A DNA stretch of 64,000 nucleotides from Dillenia suffruticosa (Eukaryota > Streptophyta > Magnoliopsida > Dilleniales > Dilleniaceae): assembly GCA_033439265.1 (NCBI GenBank), contig JAVTVX010000004.1, forward strand, positions 22,457,701 through 22,521,700. Direction: 5' to 3'. Both the position numbers and the translations under genes were made by a program. A model generated the notes under the pieces. That model did no database searches, was not told where the DNA came from, and saw nothing but the letters and a program-made list of their open reading frames with translations. Below, in pieces: positions 25,454 through 37,324 of the stretch. Position 1 is the first letter of the stretch. Every line of letters begins with the position of its first letter.

Positions 25454-26163
25454 TGACAGAGCATAGCCCAAAGGTCTCATTATTGCAAGACTCAGGAGCC
25501 TTTCGAATCGATAGCCCATCAGGCATAACATATCGAAAGCGTGTCATCAATGTGGGATTTATCTCCCGTGTGGGTAAACATGGCCCACCCACTCAGTACA
25601 TACTGATCAAACTCTTATCGATAACTACTTGTTCGGCTCCCAAATCTACTTGGAGCTTCGTGCCCTCATTGGCTAGGAGTAATATATGCGGAGTCAACCT
25701 CTCGTGATTGGAAAAGAAACTTTTGAATACAACCGAAAAGGAAAGGAATTTACGGTGGTTCAAATTACCTTAGAAAATAGTATTTCAAATTTTTGAGAAT
25801 TACTCGTTGTAATCCTTGCGATCTTGAGACACCTCTATAAGGAAATTAGGGTTTTGACACTCCGAGGTAAGTCTACAGGAATCAGTCATAGACGTAAACT
25901 ATATATACACAATGAAGAAAACCAACGAGATAAGTCCTCTTTCTCTCTGAATCCACACACAGCCCACAAAGTTAAACGAGCTCTCGGTTAGTGTGCTTTT
26001 CTCCTTTTGAAAATCACTCTTTGACTTGAGTATCCGAATCTCCCCTGTTGGAGCACCATTCGGTGATTTTTTACATGTTTCGTTAATCAAGATCACCAAA
26101 TGTCAATTCATCCCATTTGAGTCAGCAAAGCCATTATCTGTGGAGTCAAACCCACCTCCAACA
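25454..26163 (+). repeat. 5' LTR of the Tat-lineage element
   Basis: Begins TGACAGAGCA and ends CTCCAACA. TATATATA lies at about 25900, giving a probable promoter. A 62-bp stretch at about 25531-25592 is the parent-like sequence of the minisatellite at 26803-27357. Confidence 0.85.
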
Positions 26164-26185
26164 GATTGTCTCCGTCCGTGGGAAC
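26164..26185 (+). other. Primer-binding-site region of the Tat-lineage element
   Basis: Directly follows the LTR. GTCTCCGTCCGTGGGAAC differs at a few positions from the usual Tat-lineage GCGCCGTCTGTGGGAA. Confidence 0.6.
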
Positions 26186-26221
26186 AAATTAGAAAGAAAA
26201 CCACCTCCAATGATCAGTTTC

Positions 26222-26676
26222 AGTAACGATTATCTGGTACGGATTGATCCAGACCTACATGATTCCCTTGTCATTACTGCCAAGTTCGATCAATATGAAA
26301 TAAGGCGGACCTTCGTGGACTAGGGGGCCGGCTGTAACCTTCTCTATTAGAATGTCTTTCAGTAGATGGGCTTCACTGTGATGCATCTATAGCCTTACAC
26401 CGGTCCCATCAAAGGACTCTCAAGCGAATGGACATACCCTGAGGGCACAATTTCTCTCCCATAACTCTTTTGACTCCATCTAATCATGCAACTGATATAA
26501 CGATGTTCAACATGGTTAAACTATCTTTACTTTATAATGTTATCTTGGGTCGGCCCAGCTTGAACACCCCAAAAGCATTGCCAGGCATGAAACACATGAA
26601 ATTCAAGTTTAGAATATCAACCGGTATTGGAACATTGCCCTGCAATCCGGAGTCCCTGGCCAATCCTCCCAACTAA
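26222..26676 (+). pseudogene. Retropepsin (protease) remnant of the Tat-lineage element
   Basis: The frame reads HDSLVITAKFDQYEIRRTFV and then D, stop, G, followed by GAGCNLL. Tat proteases have HDALVITA-type sequence followed by VDTGSS, so the catalytic Asp-Thr-Gly has become Asp-stop-Gly (TAG at 26321-26323). After more stops, LLYNVILGRPSLN matches the conserved YNxILGRPxLN motif of these proteases. No gag frame lies between the primer site and this segment, which suggests a deletion. Confidence 0.75.
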
Positions 26677-26802
26677 CTGAATGTCTCTCTCTCGCAATCA
26701 TATCTTGTTGCATGTCCTATTATGATTATCTTATTCGTAACAATTTGCTTTGTTAATCTCTCGAGATGCAGTGACCATACCAAACACGCATCACCGAACG
26801 CA

Positions 26803-27357
26803 TACTACCAAGCGAACGTGGCGTCAATAGAGGATTTATCTCCTTGGCGAGTAGACATGGCCCACATTATCGAGCAAATGTGCCGTCAATAGAGGATCTA
26901 CCTCCTCGGTGGGTAGGTATGACCCACACTATCGAATGCACGTGCCGTCAATAGAGGATCTATCTCCCCGGCAAGTAGATACCGTCCACATTATCGAACG
27001 AACGTGCCATCAATAGAGGATCTATCTCCTCGGTGGGTAAGCATGGTCTATACTATCAAACGAACATACCGTCAATAGAAGATCTGTCTTCTCAACAAGT
27101 AGGCACAGCCTACATATTGAACGAATGTGCGGTCAATAGAGGATCTATCTCCTCGGCAGGTAGGCATGGTCCACATATCGAACAAACATGCCATCAATTG
27201 AGGATCTACCTCCTCAGCGGATAGGCACGCCCATACTATCAAACGTACGTATCAACGACAAGGGAATGCGTCTTCTTGTTAAGTAAGTACAACCCACTCT
27301 ATTGAGCCAATGAGCCAACAACAAGGGATATATCTCCCCACTATCTGCATGGAATAT
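26803..27357 (+). repeat. Minisatellite of about nine 60-62 bp units derived from the LTR
   Basis: Each unit reads roughly ATCGAACGAACGTGCCGTCA, then ATAGAGGATCTATCTCCTCG, then GCGGGTAGGCATGGCCCACA. Units start near 26805, 26867, 26929, 26991, 27053, 27114, 27175, 27236 and 27299; the last two are the most diverged. The same sequence, with changes, occurs once in each LTR. Confidence 0.85.
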
Positions 27358-27480
27358 ACTATGATCATAGAAGTCCGCACGATGGCTCATGATGAAATGA
27401 TCGAATTGTTCATTGACTTTCTTGAATGGAAGCATACAAAAGAAAAAGAAAAAGAAAAACTAAGAGAACGGTGACTACAA

Positions 27481-29610
27481 TTATGGAATGGTAGAGGACA
27501 CAGGAATCTGGGAATCTAAGTTAGCTTGAGGCTCATCAGGATGCTCAGTCATGGCTTCAACAGGGATCTCATCCTCAAGAACGATGGCCAGTTCACAGTT
27601 GTGCACCTCAGGGCCAACCCTTTCCATGTTTGGAGGCATAGCCTCTGAAAGCCCTGTATGATCTATAATCACCTTGGTACATCAAAACTTCTCACCCTAC
27701 TGACGCCAAGCGCGCAAATGCCGGTCGATAGTTCTTGTGACGGTCTCCCCTAATTCTGATATCTTCTGATCAGCTGCCTACAGAGCCCGTTCATGCGTCT
27801 CAGCCAGCCTCTACATGGTTTGTAGACGAGCCTCCCATACCCTGGACTCCGCCACCAACTCTTTGTACTGTCAAAGCGCTGCTTCCTGCTCCCTTAGTTG
27901 CTCCATCTCCTCCCCCCAGGCATTCAAAGCGACTATGGACATCCTCTCCAACTCCACTTCCCTTTCCTTTTGTAAGAGGGCCTCCTACAACCAAGACATG
28001 TTCGTACCCAACCGATCGGCCTGGTGTCTCAGATAACCTATCGTCTACTCCCTCCAAAGTCTCTGGAACTCCACTAGTACAATGGTCTACATAAAGCAAA
28101 AAAAGTCATGAACAAGAGCCAAAAAGCATAAATAGATGGCCTTTCGACAAAGTCATACCGTAAGGACAAAGGACAGGATAGTCTCATCGCTATGCTCTAG
28201 GGGACAGCTTGCTCAACTCCAAGTCAGAATGATGGAAATTCACCCATTCCGCTATCTTTCTCGCCTCCCCACTGTCAATGTAACTATAACGATGGTCATC
28301 GCCATTGATTGTTATAGTCCCTCGTTCCCTTACTCCTCTCCTACCATTAAAGGATGAAATAGGGATGAAAGAAGGTAGAGCAATTCTCCTGGGGAACCGC
28401 ATCAGTGGGCCCCATGTCAGACACCTTGGTTGCCTCTGGAGGAACGTCCTCTTCAATCCCAGCCTTTCTCCCTGATCCTTCTTCTCTTTCCTTGAGAGCC
28501 TCAGGGGTACGACTCTCGACCCCCTCGTCTCCTCCTTCTCCCCTCTTATTGGCGCCCACACCATATACTCCAACGCCTACTGAACATTTTATTGGGACCT
28601 CTGTATCCTCCCGAACCTCTAAGTCAAAACTCTTGGACCCAAGGAACCCAGTTAGCTATCCTCCTTCACAGCCTTGCCAGATGAACTTGAACGAAGAACT
28701 CTTCTCTTCTTATATGCCAAGGATGAGAGGGGAGTCGTATCATCACCAGCGTCAGATGTGCATTCTGCCTCTACAGCTTCCCTTTTTGCTCCTAACCTCA
28801 TCTCCTTGTCAGTAGAAATCGCCACAAGATCCTCTACCTTGGGAGAAATGAGAACGTCCACCAATTTCTTACTCCTTTTCGCCGTTAAGATGGGCTTTTT
28901 GATCTCCCTCTTCTCTTCCATCAGGAGGCCCGCCAATAATAGCATTTTATCATCGAAAAGAGCCTCAACCCAAACACGTCTCTTCATGGCCTTGCAGAAA
29001 CCACCAACAGAATGAATGAATCCTGATTGGCGAAAGGGCTGAGGAGTCCTCAGACCGAGAAGCAACTCTTCGTTGGCCCTAAGCAAATTAGGCATCAATT
29101 CTTACTCAGGAACTCTACGAAAAAGAACTTGTACATCCTACTCTTATCGATGGTCTCACCATAGAAAAATTTCCAGCCCGATTCGAGTTGGGTTTGGAGA
29201 TAATACCACTCATATGTAGAACCTTCGCGACCACAACTCTTGAGAGAAAAAACGGAGGATAGGACCTCAAAGTCAAAGTGAAGGCGACATAAACTTATTA
29301 ACGATATCACAGCTATTATCAAATGCTAGAAGCTAGAAATTAACATCGTCGAAAAAATGTTCCAACGATGCAAAACCCTAGCAATATCCCCTTTGTATGG
29401 CACCTTCAAGCCATACTTGACATACTGCCTGTATATCGGAGCATGGTCTTCCGACACAATATTGGCCCTATCCTCATCTGTGACAGACCAAAAAATGTAA
29501 TCGTCTCCTAACAACATGTTTTTGTGGACCTCCCATAACTCGTCCTTTATCATAACACTTCTAATATCACCGATCCCCAGATGGGTCTGAGATGACAAAC
29601 CCTTTGCCAT
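27481..29610 (-). pseudogene. Antisense accessory ORF of the Tat-lineage element (PF04195-like), broken
   Basis: Read on the minus strand it starts MAKGLSSQTHLGIGDIRSVM at 29610. It continues through YRQYVKYGLKVPYKGDIARV to 29326, shifts frame to SLISLCRLHFDFEVLSSVFS and WKFFYGETIDKSRMYKFFFV (29322-29095), and goes on with a basic segment (about 29098-28652). A coiled-coil-like part (EALLQKEREVELERMSIVAL, about 27980-27900) follows, and the frame ends QIPVSSTIP at 27481. This order resembles plant gypsy-type transposon proteins (PF04195) carried antisense between pol and the 3' LTR in some Tat elements. Frameshifts and stops make it non-functional. The family call rests on pattern recognition only. 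Confidence 0.65.
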
Positions 29611-29895
29611 TTTCGATCAATTTCTCTCTCTATGAGCATTGCTTACAGACTTTGTCGATGACAATTCGTGAGAGCACCTTTTCCTATGAAAGTTAAAACT
29701 GGCAAAAGGAAGACATGATAGTATGTAAACTGGATAAACACCACGTCTTTTGAAGTGTATCAAGGATGATTCGTGAGAATCGAAGCAGTGGGTGCCGCAT
29801 TTAATGTCCTACACTAATGTCTTTTCAAATTCTCATTTTGTTTAATGCTACTCTTGAAGCCTTCCTTACAGAACGACACCAGGAGTCGATGCAAG

Positions 29896-30331
29896 TGATG
29901 GAACATATTCCAAAGGCCCATTATTACAAGACTTAGAAGCCTTTCAAATCGATAGCCCATCAGGCATAACATATCGGAAACATGTCATCAACGTAGGATT
30001 TACCTCCCAGGTGGGTGAACACGGCTGCTCTCTTAGTACATACCAATCAAACTCTTCTCGGTAACTGCTTACTTAACTCCCAAACCTGCTAGGTGCTCCA
30101 TGCCCTCACAAGCTGGGAGTAATATATTCCCCTTAAAACACGGAGTCAACCTCTCGTGATTGCAAAGGAAAACTTTGATTACAACTGAAAATGAAAGAAA
30201 TCTATGGTGATTTGAAGTTCCTTGGATAATAGCATTTCAAATCTTTGAGAATCACTCGTTGTGATCCAGGCAATCTCGGGACACCTCTATACGGAAACTA
30301 GGGCCTTGATACCCCGAAGGTATACGGAACT
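29896..30331 (+). repeat. 3' LTR of the Tat-lineage element, first part
   Basis: Begins TGATGGAACATA and matches 25454-25880 of the 5' LTR. It is interrupted after GAACT by the solo LTR at 30332. Confidence 0.85.
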
Positions 30332-32988
30332 TGTAACACCGACACTGCGGTGTCTGTAATAATGTACTATTCTCAAAAAATATATATAAATAAATATTCT
30401 TCAGTCTATATATACAACACCCCCCAAAATCAGATTAGGGCTTTTAGCCCTAATCTCTCTCTCTCTCTTCCTCTCTTTCTCTCTCCGCCCCTTCCCCTTC
30501 CCGCGACCCGTCGCCCTCCCTCGCCCGAATCCGCCGCTCTCTCCACCTTGCTCCTCCCTCCTGTGAGCACAACCTTCCCACGAGCGCACCGCAGCGCGAG
30601 CTTCCTCGCGCGAGCGTGCTGCAGCGCGAGCTGCCTCGCGCGAGCGTGCCGCAGCGCGATCTTCCCCGCTCGAGCGCACCGCAGCGCCAGCTTCCTCGCA
30701 CGAGCTTCCTCAAGCGAGCGTGCGACTGCAGTCCAGCTCACGAGCCTGCTCCTCAGCCCACGAGCGTGCCAATCCACGAGCATGCTGACCCTCGAGCCCA
30801 CCAGCCCGCGACGGCCAGCAAGACCACCAGCCCGCGACGGCCCGCGAGCCCATGACAGCCCACAAACCCTCAATAGCTCGCAAACCCGTGATCTATTCTC
30901 TCCTTCGAGAGCTCTCGTATGCGCAGGCCCCCTTGCTGCAACCCCAGCTGAAGCCCAAACCGCAGTCATCAACTGACCCCCGAACCCTAGGTCGTGGCTT
31001 CTTCACTGCAGATAACGGCTACGTTGGTTGTAGTTCTAGGGTTTGGTGCTTAGAATTTGATTTAGTTGCTAACATAGTTTCAAATGTGGAAATATTACAA
31101 GTTTTAGATCAATTTGACGGACAAACGAAAGTTAGGTCTGAGATCTGAGAAAACCCTAGGTGAGAGAAATGCAATCTCTTCAACATTTTGAAATAAATTT
31201 TATCAAATTTAGGTTGAAATTATCATCGGAAGCTATATATATACTCTGAAATATGTTAAATTTGAGGAAAATTAGAAAAAATGAGAAATATTAGAAATTT
31301 GATCATTGGTGAGCCAAATGATTCAAAATTGATGAAACGGGAATCTAGAAAGGAAATTGTGTAAATTAAGGTTGTATTAAATTGGAAAGAAAAATGAAAA
31401 ATCCCTTGTTAGACTTTTATTTGATATTAAATTGTGATGATTTGATTAGGGAAATCTTTTGGGAGACTCGAGAAGTCAGATTGGATTTGTTTTAAAAATA
31501 GGGAGTGACCACCCTCCCTAAAAATGTGAGTGGGACCCTAATCTATTGCATAAAATAGTGAACTTGTTTTTCTGTCATGTTTTTAATAAAACATGCTTTC
31601 GATATGTATTGACTCGACGTGTTGTATTAAATTTCAAAATTTGTTCTGTGACATTTGGAGTGTCGTAAATTTATGCTTCCGATGACTATACATCCATGGT
31701 TTGAAATGAATCAATATTGTGCCATTATTTGAGAACTAGAATGTTTTCTACTCTACCATTACATTGGCCTGTTGATTTAAAATGATTTGATGAAATGTAT
31801 CGGCACACGAATTTGAAATGTTTTGATAAATTATGCGGGTTGGATGCCTGTTAGTTATGTGATGTTTGTAAAATGATTGGTGCTTGTGCATGATTAATGG
31901 CTATAGTCATTCCTCCCACGGCGCAACCCGACGGGGTAACGTGGATGAGGGTTGGATTATATTTGGCGGGAGAGACAGACGTGTCTCCCTCAATGGTAGG
32001 TCGGGCTATATCCGGTTGCACCCCGGTGGGGCACGACCCAAAGCCAAGGAAAGGGGTATGTTTTGAAACATGATGGAAAAACTCTTGGCGGGTTTTCGTC
32101 TGGGTTTCGGCCAACCTGAGACGGAAGTGTTTTCGATGGGACCCCAGGATTTTCTGAAAAAAATGTTTGATACGGATGCATATATGTATGATATCGTATA
32201 ATTTATTAAATGAATTCATATTTCGGCACATATTATGGTACGTTACAAATTATGAATTTTTGCTTACGAAAATTGTTATTTGACACTCTAATAGTTCACC
32301 CACACTATTTATTCTTGATATTAACCCCCCTCACTCACTGAGTATCTTCCCTGATACTCACTCATCTCTTCTCCTTTCTCAGACAGGATTATTGTGATAG
32401 AGCGACGTTACAGGTTCTAAAAATTTTGATTGTTTCAGTGGATTTGATATTTACTACGGTGAGCTCTAAGTTTAATTTAAAAGATGAGTTTCTTACTTTA
32501 TTTCGACCCTGCGAGGTCTTGATATTGAGATCCGTAGTTGGTCGTATATATATTTATGGGATGACTGTATGAATAATGGACAATTATTCGTGAAACTTTT
32601 ATGTAGACTCATTTCATTTGCATTGAGGTACTTGAAAATATTTGAAATGTTAATTTGGGATTGTTGTACATTTTATAAAAATATTTAGGACCGCTCGGTG
32701 TGGCGGCTGCTCATACTCTAGTTGGGTATGACAGTAAAGATTTGTGGCTAGGACTATTAGAAATTTTATTGTCTTGCGTTGTTCTAGATGTTTGCGGTAG
32801 GATTTGTTGATTTTGGAGAGGCCGGGATGACCGTTTGTTTATTTGACAGGTTGATTTTGAATATACAGGTCAAATTGTACATGAGAGACCTCCGAAATAT
32901 GGAGAAATTCTATCCGATTTTCTATAAAAATACAACCGGCATCTAGGGTAACGGGCGGCTGCTCACGAACCTGGTTTGGGGTGTAACA
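30332..32988 (+). mobile_element. 2.66-kb solo LTR nested in the 3' LTR
   Basis: Begins TGTAACACC and ends GGTGTAACA, which are near-inverted TG..CA termini. It is flanked by the 5-bp duplication GAACT (30327-30331 and 32989-32993). A TATATATA box lies at about 30407. A GC-rich CT-rich leader at about 30455-30990 explains the long overlapping ORFs on both strands. No retroviral coding domain is present. Length and ends fit a large gypsy (Tekay/Del-like) LTR. It could also be a terminal-repeat-only element, but no second copy or PBS is seen. Confidence 0.8.
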
Positions 32989-33270
32989 GAACTTATAGAC
33001 GCAAACTATATATACATAGTAAAGCCAACCGGTAAGGTAAGTCCTTCTTCTTTTTGAATCCATTAACACCCTACAGAGGTGAAAGAGCTCTCGATCAGTC
33101 TATTTCTCTCTTTTTGAAAATCGTTTTCTAACTTCAGCGTCGGAGTCTCCCCTACCCAAACACCTTCCGATGATTTTTTGTAGGCTCCATTGATCAAGAT
33201 CACCAGACAATAAGTCATCCAATTCAAGTCAACAAAGTTATCATCTGTGCAGTCAAACCCATCTCCAACA
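32989..33270 (+). repeat. 3' LTR of the Tat-lineage element, second part
   Basis: After the duplicated GAACT it resumes at TATAGACGCAAACTATATAT and ends ATCTCCAACA, matching 25886-26163. Confidence 0.85.
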
Positions 33271-33827
33271 AAGTTGATAAACATTAATGGCCAAGGGAGT
33301 CAGAATCTTAAGCATTTGGTGTTCAAAACTCACTTTCCACTTTCATTTAGCCAAATTGGGTTTGTTTAAAGCTTTTTTGAGTTAAATGGAATTTGAAAAA
33401 TTACGAACTCCAAATTTAAATCTCAAAAATAGAATTTCCATTACATATATATGTATGTATGTATGTATATGTTGTTCATTGCCCATTACAATGAAAGAGT
33501 GAAAAAGGTGATTATTGTTGCCATTCATCAATCTCTACCACTATCAAGGTTCATGTTGTATCTAAAATAAGTCTATCACTATAATTGCACTAAGGTTTAT
33601 AATGACAATAACATACTATACAATCCTAGAAATTATCGAACTACTCTTGTAAATAATTTTCACTAATCAAATTTTCATGAACCAAATTTAAATTCACAAT
33701 TTGGTTGGTGATTCTTTATTATCAAATTCAAACTGATCACAATTTTGAAGTGTGTTTATTAGTTCACTTAGACAATCATCTTAATATCACACATAAATTT
33801 AAATAAACCATTCCATATTGGGGGACT
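33271..33827. other. Intergenic DNA before the tRNA array
   Basis: No gene is seen. A short ATGT-type microsatellite lies at about 33449-33472. Confidence 0.5.
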
Positions 33828-33880
33828 TTCACCGGGCCTTGAATTTACACCAAGAAGACCAATCCCTTGAGGAAAAAAGC

Positions 33881-34067
33881 TAATGCTTAGTTGGTCCAGT
33901 GACTAGGCATTAGTACTCCTTAAGTAAGGTTTCGTATTCGAATTTTAGATATAGAGAACATAGGTATTGAAAAAGATTTGCCCTTTAAAAGTCAAACCCG
34001 ATTCGAATCAGATTTTGTTAAATCTAATGTGAGTACTGGATATCAGCTGTTTACCAAAAAAAAAATT
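33881..34067 (+). mobile_element. tRNA-derived SINE, family B, in the array
   Basis: The head TTAGTTGGTCCAGTGACTAG and a box-B-like GTTTCGTATTCGAATTTTAG precede an A-rich tail. It splits an array unit: CTTGAGGAAAAAAGCT lies just before it, and the related CTTAAGAAAAATG just after. Confidence 0.7.
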
Positions 34068-34287
34068 TCTTAAGAAAAATGTTTGCTATCCTTTTTGGTT
34101 GAGAGCAAGAACTTTAAACTGGTTTTGAAATCTAATTATGTAAATTTAGCCCAATAAGCCTATACTTTTGTCGTACAAACCAATTGGGCTAAAATCAACA
34201 GAGCTTAATTCTCATGTGTGCCGTGTGAAACCTTAAATAATAACTGATCCATATATACCCAAACGACCTATCCCTTGGGGTAAAAAA

Positions 34288-34459
34288 TGCCTAGTTAGTC
34301 TAGTGGGTGGGAATGGGTACCCCAAAAATAAAGTCTCGAATTCGAATGTTATGTATAGAGAAAATAGGTTTCATGAGATATTTATCTTTTAAGAATTCAA
34401 CCCAATTAAAATAAGATTTAGTCAGGGCTGCTTATAGGATACCGATGGTTCATAAAAAA
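34288..34459 (+). mobile_element. tRNA-derived SINE, family B, second copy in the array
   Basis: The head CTAGTTAGTCTAGTGGGTGG, CTCGAATTCGAATGTTATG and an A-rich end are related to the SINE at 33881. It also sits in the CCTTGAGGAAAAAAGG part of a unit. Confidence 0.65.
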
Positions 34460-34628
34460 ATACCTTGAAAAAAAAGGCTCGTCGGCCTTTTTGATCAAGA
34501 GCTAAGACTTCAAATTGGGTTTGAAATCTCATTATGTAATCTTAGAACCAATAAACCTATACCTATAGCGTGCAAGTCAATTAGACTAAAATCAATTGAG
34601 TCTAATTGTAGATGCACTCCAAAAGAAA

Positions 34629-34701
34629 TGCCTACTGTGGGGCTTGAATCCATAACCACAAGGTTAAGAGCCTTGCACTCTACCTACTGAGCTGGACTGG
34701 C
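34629..34701 (-). pseudogene. tRNA-Lys(CTT)-like copy 1
   Basis: Full 73 nt with the CTT anticodon loop kept. Several arm mutations compared with 40022-40094, including CATAACCA in the T-arm/variable region. Confidence 0.8.
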
Positions 34702-34882
34702 ATACTGATCCTTTCCTTTAGGAAAAAAAAGCTCGCTGGTCTTTTTGCTCAAGAGCTAGCACTTCAGATTGGTTTGAAATCTGATTGTGTAAGCATAGTT
34801 CGAGTAAACCTATACCTTTAGTGTACAAGTCGATTAGGCTAAAATAAATTGGATCTAATTACAGATACAATTCAAGAAAATT

Positions 34883-36435
34883 TGTTGACAAATTAAGTTT
34901 TGATGATGATCAAATTAAAGGAAATTTAAGTGAAAAATATGTTATGAGATCAATGAAAAATGATCAGAAAATAGGGTTAAGTATAATCATTCGGATGGCT
35001 AACCGAAGAAGCCCAATGGTTGACCAATTGAATTTCAATGGTTGATCGTATGCATGTGCGGTCAACCTACAAAACTCATGTGGTCGACTGCATAAGCAAT
35101 ATCGTCGACCGTGTGCGCCTAGAGCATACAATATGATTAACAACAATATGCACAGGCGGTTAGCCACGAGCACCCTGAACGCTCAAGTGGCCAGCTACGT
35201 ACACTTAATGCACACGAGCGTTCGATCACGAGCGCATTGTATACTCAAGCGGTCAACTGTTGAGTAGAAGTAGCCAGCCCACATGCTCATACGGCCAACC
35301 GAGATCATGAATGGCCAACCTAATCTACTCATTCAGTTGACCAATGATTCGAGCGATTAACCACGAAACCATTTGAGGAACCAAGTGCTCTTCTAGCTGA
35401 CTGAACCAAATCAAAGGCTGATCCAGAATCTGGTTAACTACGGTTGATCATCTATTAGCATAGATAATTTAAGTAAGAAATGACGCGACATTGAAAATAT
35501 TTATTGACTATTCAAAGATTGATGACATAGACTAAATGAACTCTTTAACTAATTAGTTGCCTAAGTAATCTTTGAATTTAAAGTCAACTATCTTTTGAAA
35601 ATCTCTTTTTGTCAAGCTAACATTCCTATTGCAGCAAAAAGGTGCTTCAAATTTTTTTAAGACAAGACTTAATGAAAAAAGTAAAGAGCTTCTTTAAGGA
35701 TGATAAAGTGCAAAAACATTAATTGAGTAGCAGCTGAAGACATTAATTGAGGAAGTTGAAGAGCATTTAATTCTCAATATTCAAATTCATCTACCATTCA
35801 ATGGCATTCTTCAAAAGAGTTATAAATGTCACAGTATTGAAGAATGGAGTAACGGAAGAGATTAAGAAAAAGAATGGTTATTGCGAACAAAACACGATCT
35901 TGTTGAATACTCTGCCACTCAAAAAACACACACTATATTAAACTCTCTGTATTCTCTCTATGAATATCAATTTACTGAACTTTAATTTCTTTTCATCTGA
36001 GAAATAGTCTCATACTCTGTAACATTCTCTGAGATTAACTTCATTACATATGAGAATTAGCCTCACACTCTATAGCAGCCTTATATTCAAAAGAACTCTA
36101 AAGATCGTGAGGGTTTCATGATTTGGTTTTTGAATGAGAAAGTTTTTCAGGAAGAAATACTTGTAAGGTTTCACTTGTACCTGTAAAGTAAGTAGGTTGT
36201 GAAGATTTCACTTGCACCTGGAAAGTAAATAGTGTGTACTATTTGGAAAAATAGTAAAAGTCAAGGAAGGTTGCTTGTAAGTGGACGTATTTCGGGTTAA
36301 TAGAACCATTATAAAAATTCTTGTGTCTGATTTCCTTTTAATTTCAGTTCCCTTAATCTTGTCTATTCAATTTACTTAGTTGAAAATCTCAAAAATTAGA
36401 AAACAATTATTCACTCCCCCTCTAATTGTTTTACA
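34883..36435 (+). mobile_element. 1.55-kb solo LTR inserted in the tRNA array
   Basis: Begins TGTTGACAAATTAAG and ends AATTGTTTTACA (TG..CA). It is flanked by AAATT on both sides (34878-34882 and 36436-36440). Removing it restores a normal array spacer. The ends resemble large Copia (SIRE-like) LTRs, with TTCACTCCCCCTCTAATTG near the 3' end. Strand and lineage are inferred. Confidence 0.8.
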
Positions 36436-36624
36436 AAATTAAAAATAAATAGAGGAAAAGAGAAATGTCCATCGGGGGTACCAATTACAGATGCATTCAA
36501 AAAAAATGGAAGCTTAAGCCCCATAAGCCTATACCTTTGGTGTACAAGTCGGTTGGGTTAAAATCAATCAAGTCTAATTATAGACGCAATAAAAAAATTA
36601 AAAATAAACAAAGGAAAAGAAATA

Positions 36625-36697
36625 CGCCCACTGTGAGGCTTGAACCCATGATCACAAGGTTAGGAGCATTGCACTTTATTAACTAAGCTAGACGAGC
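36625..36697 (-). pseudogene. tRNA-Lys-like copy 2, anticodon changed to CCT
   Basis: 73 nt. The anticodon loop reads CTCCTAA, so the anticodon is CCT (Arg-type). An anticodon-stem mismatch and other changes make function unlikely. Confidence 0.75.
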
Positions 36698-36903
36698 ATG
36701 CAAGTCCTTTCCTTGAGGAAAAAAAGGCTTACTGGTCATTTTGATCAAGATCTAACATTTCTGATCAGGTTTCATATCTAATTGTAGAAGCTTTAGACCC
36801 AATAAGCCTATTTAAATGGTGTATAATTCAATTGGGATAAAATAAACCGAGCCTAATTATAGACGCAATAAAAAAATTTAAAATAAACAAAGGAAAAGAA
36901 AAA

Positions 36904-36976
36904 CACCCATCAGGGGGCTTGAACTCACAACCACAAGGTTAAGAGAACTGCGCTCAATCGACTAAGTTATATGGGC
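36904..36976 (-). pseudogene. tRNA-Lys(CTT)-like copy 3
   Basis: 73 nt with CTT kept. Acceptor and anticodon stems are disrupted. Confidence 0.75.
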
Positions 36977-37042
36977 ATGCTGATCCTTCCCTGAGGAAAA
37001 AAGGCTTGAAATCTGATTGTGTAAGCTAGAGGAAAAGAGAAA

Positions 37043-37115
37043 CGCCCACCATGGGGCTCAAACCCATGACCACAAGGTTAAGAGATTCATGTCCCACTGA
37101 CTAAGTTAGACACGC
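37043..37115 (-). pseudogene. tRNA-Lys(CTT)-like copy 4
   Basis: 73 nt with CTT kept. The anticodon stem is broken (ATTCAT on +). It lies only 139 bp from copy 3 because the spacer is deleted. Confidence 0.75.
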
Positions 37116-37324
37116 ATTCCGATCCTTCCCTTGAGGAAAAAAAAGCCTCGCTACCTTTTTGATCAAGAGCTTGCACTTCAAATTGGGCTTGAAACCTAAT
37201 TGTGGAAGCTTAGACCTAGTAAAACTATACCTTTGGTGTACAAGTCGATTGGATTAAAATAAATCGGATCTAATTACATATGCAATTCAAAAAAATAATA
37301 ATAATAAACAGAGGAAAAGAGAAA

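Larger units (their letters stand above)
25454..33270 (+). mobile_element. Decayed Ty3/gypsy Tat-lineage LTR retrotransposon
   Basis: Paired LTRs, 710 bp (25454-26163) and about 713 bp after removing a nested insertion (29896-30331 plus 32994-33270), enclose about 3.7 kb of internal DNA. After the 5' LTR comes GTCTCCGTCCGTGGGAAC, like the GCGCCGTCTGTGGGAA primer-binding region usual in the Tat group. The internal part holds a protease remnant, an LTR-derived minisatellite and an antisense ORF. Gag, reverse transcriptase, RNase H and integrase are missing, so it is non-autonomous now. The five bases outside the LTRs do not match cleanly, so the outer target duplication is not confirmed. Confidence 0.85.

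Noticed and set aside
30350-30976. 208-aa ORF on + and 180-aa ORF on - rich in A, R and S
   Set aside because: Both lie in the GC-rich part of a solo LTR, overlap on both strands and are repetitive; composition explains them.
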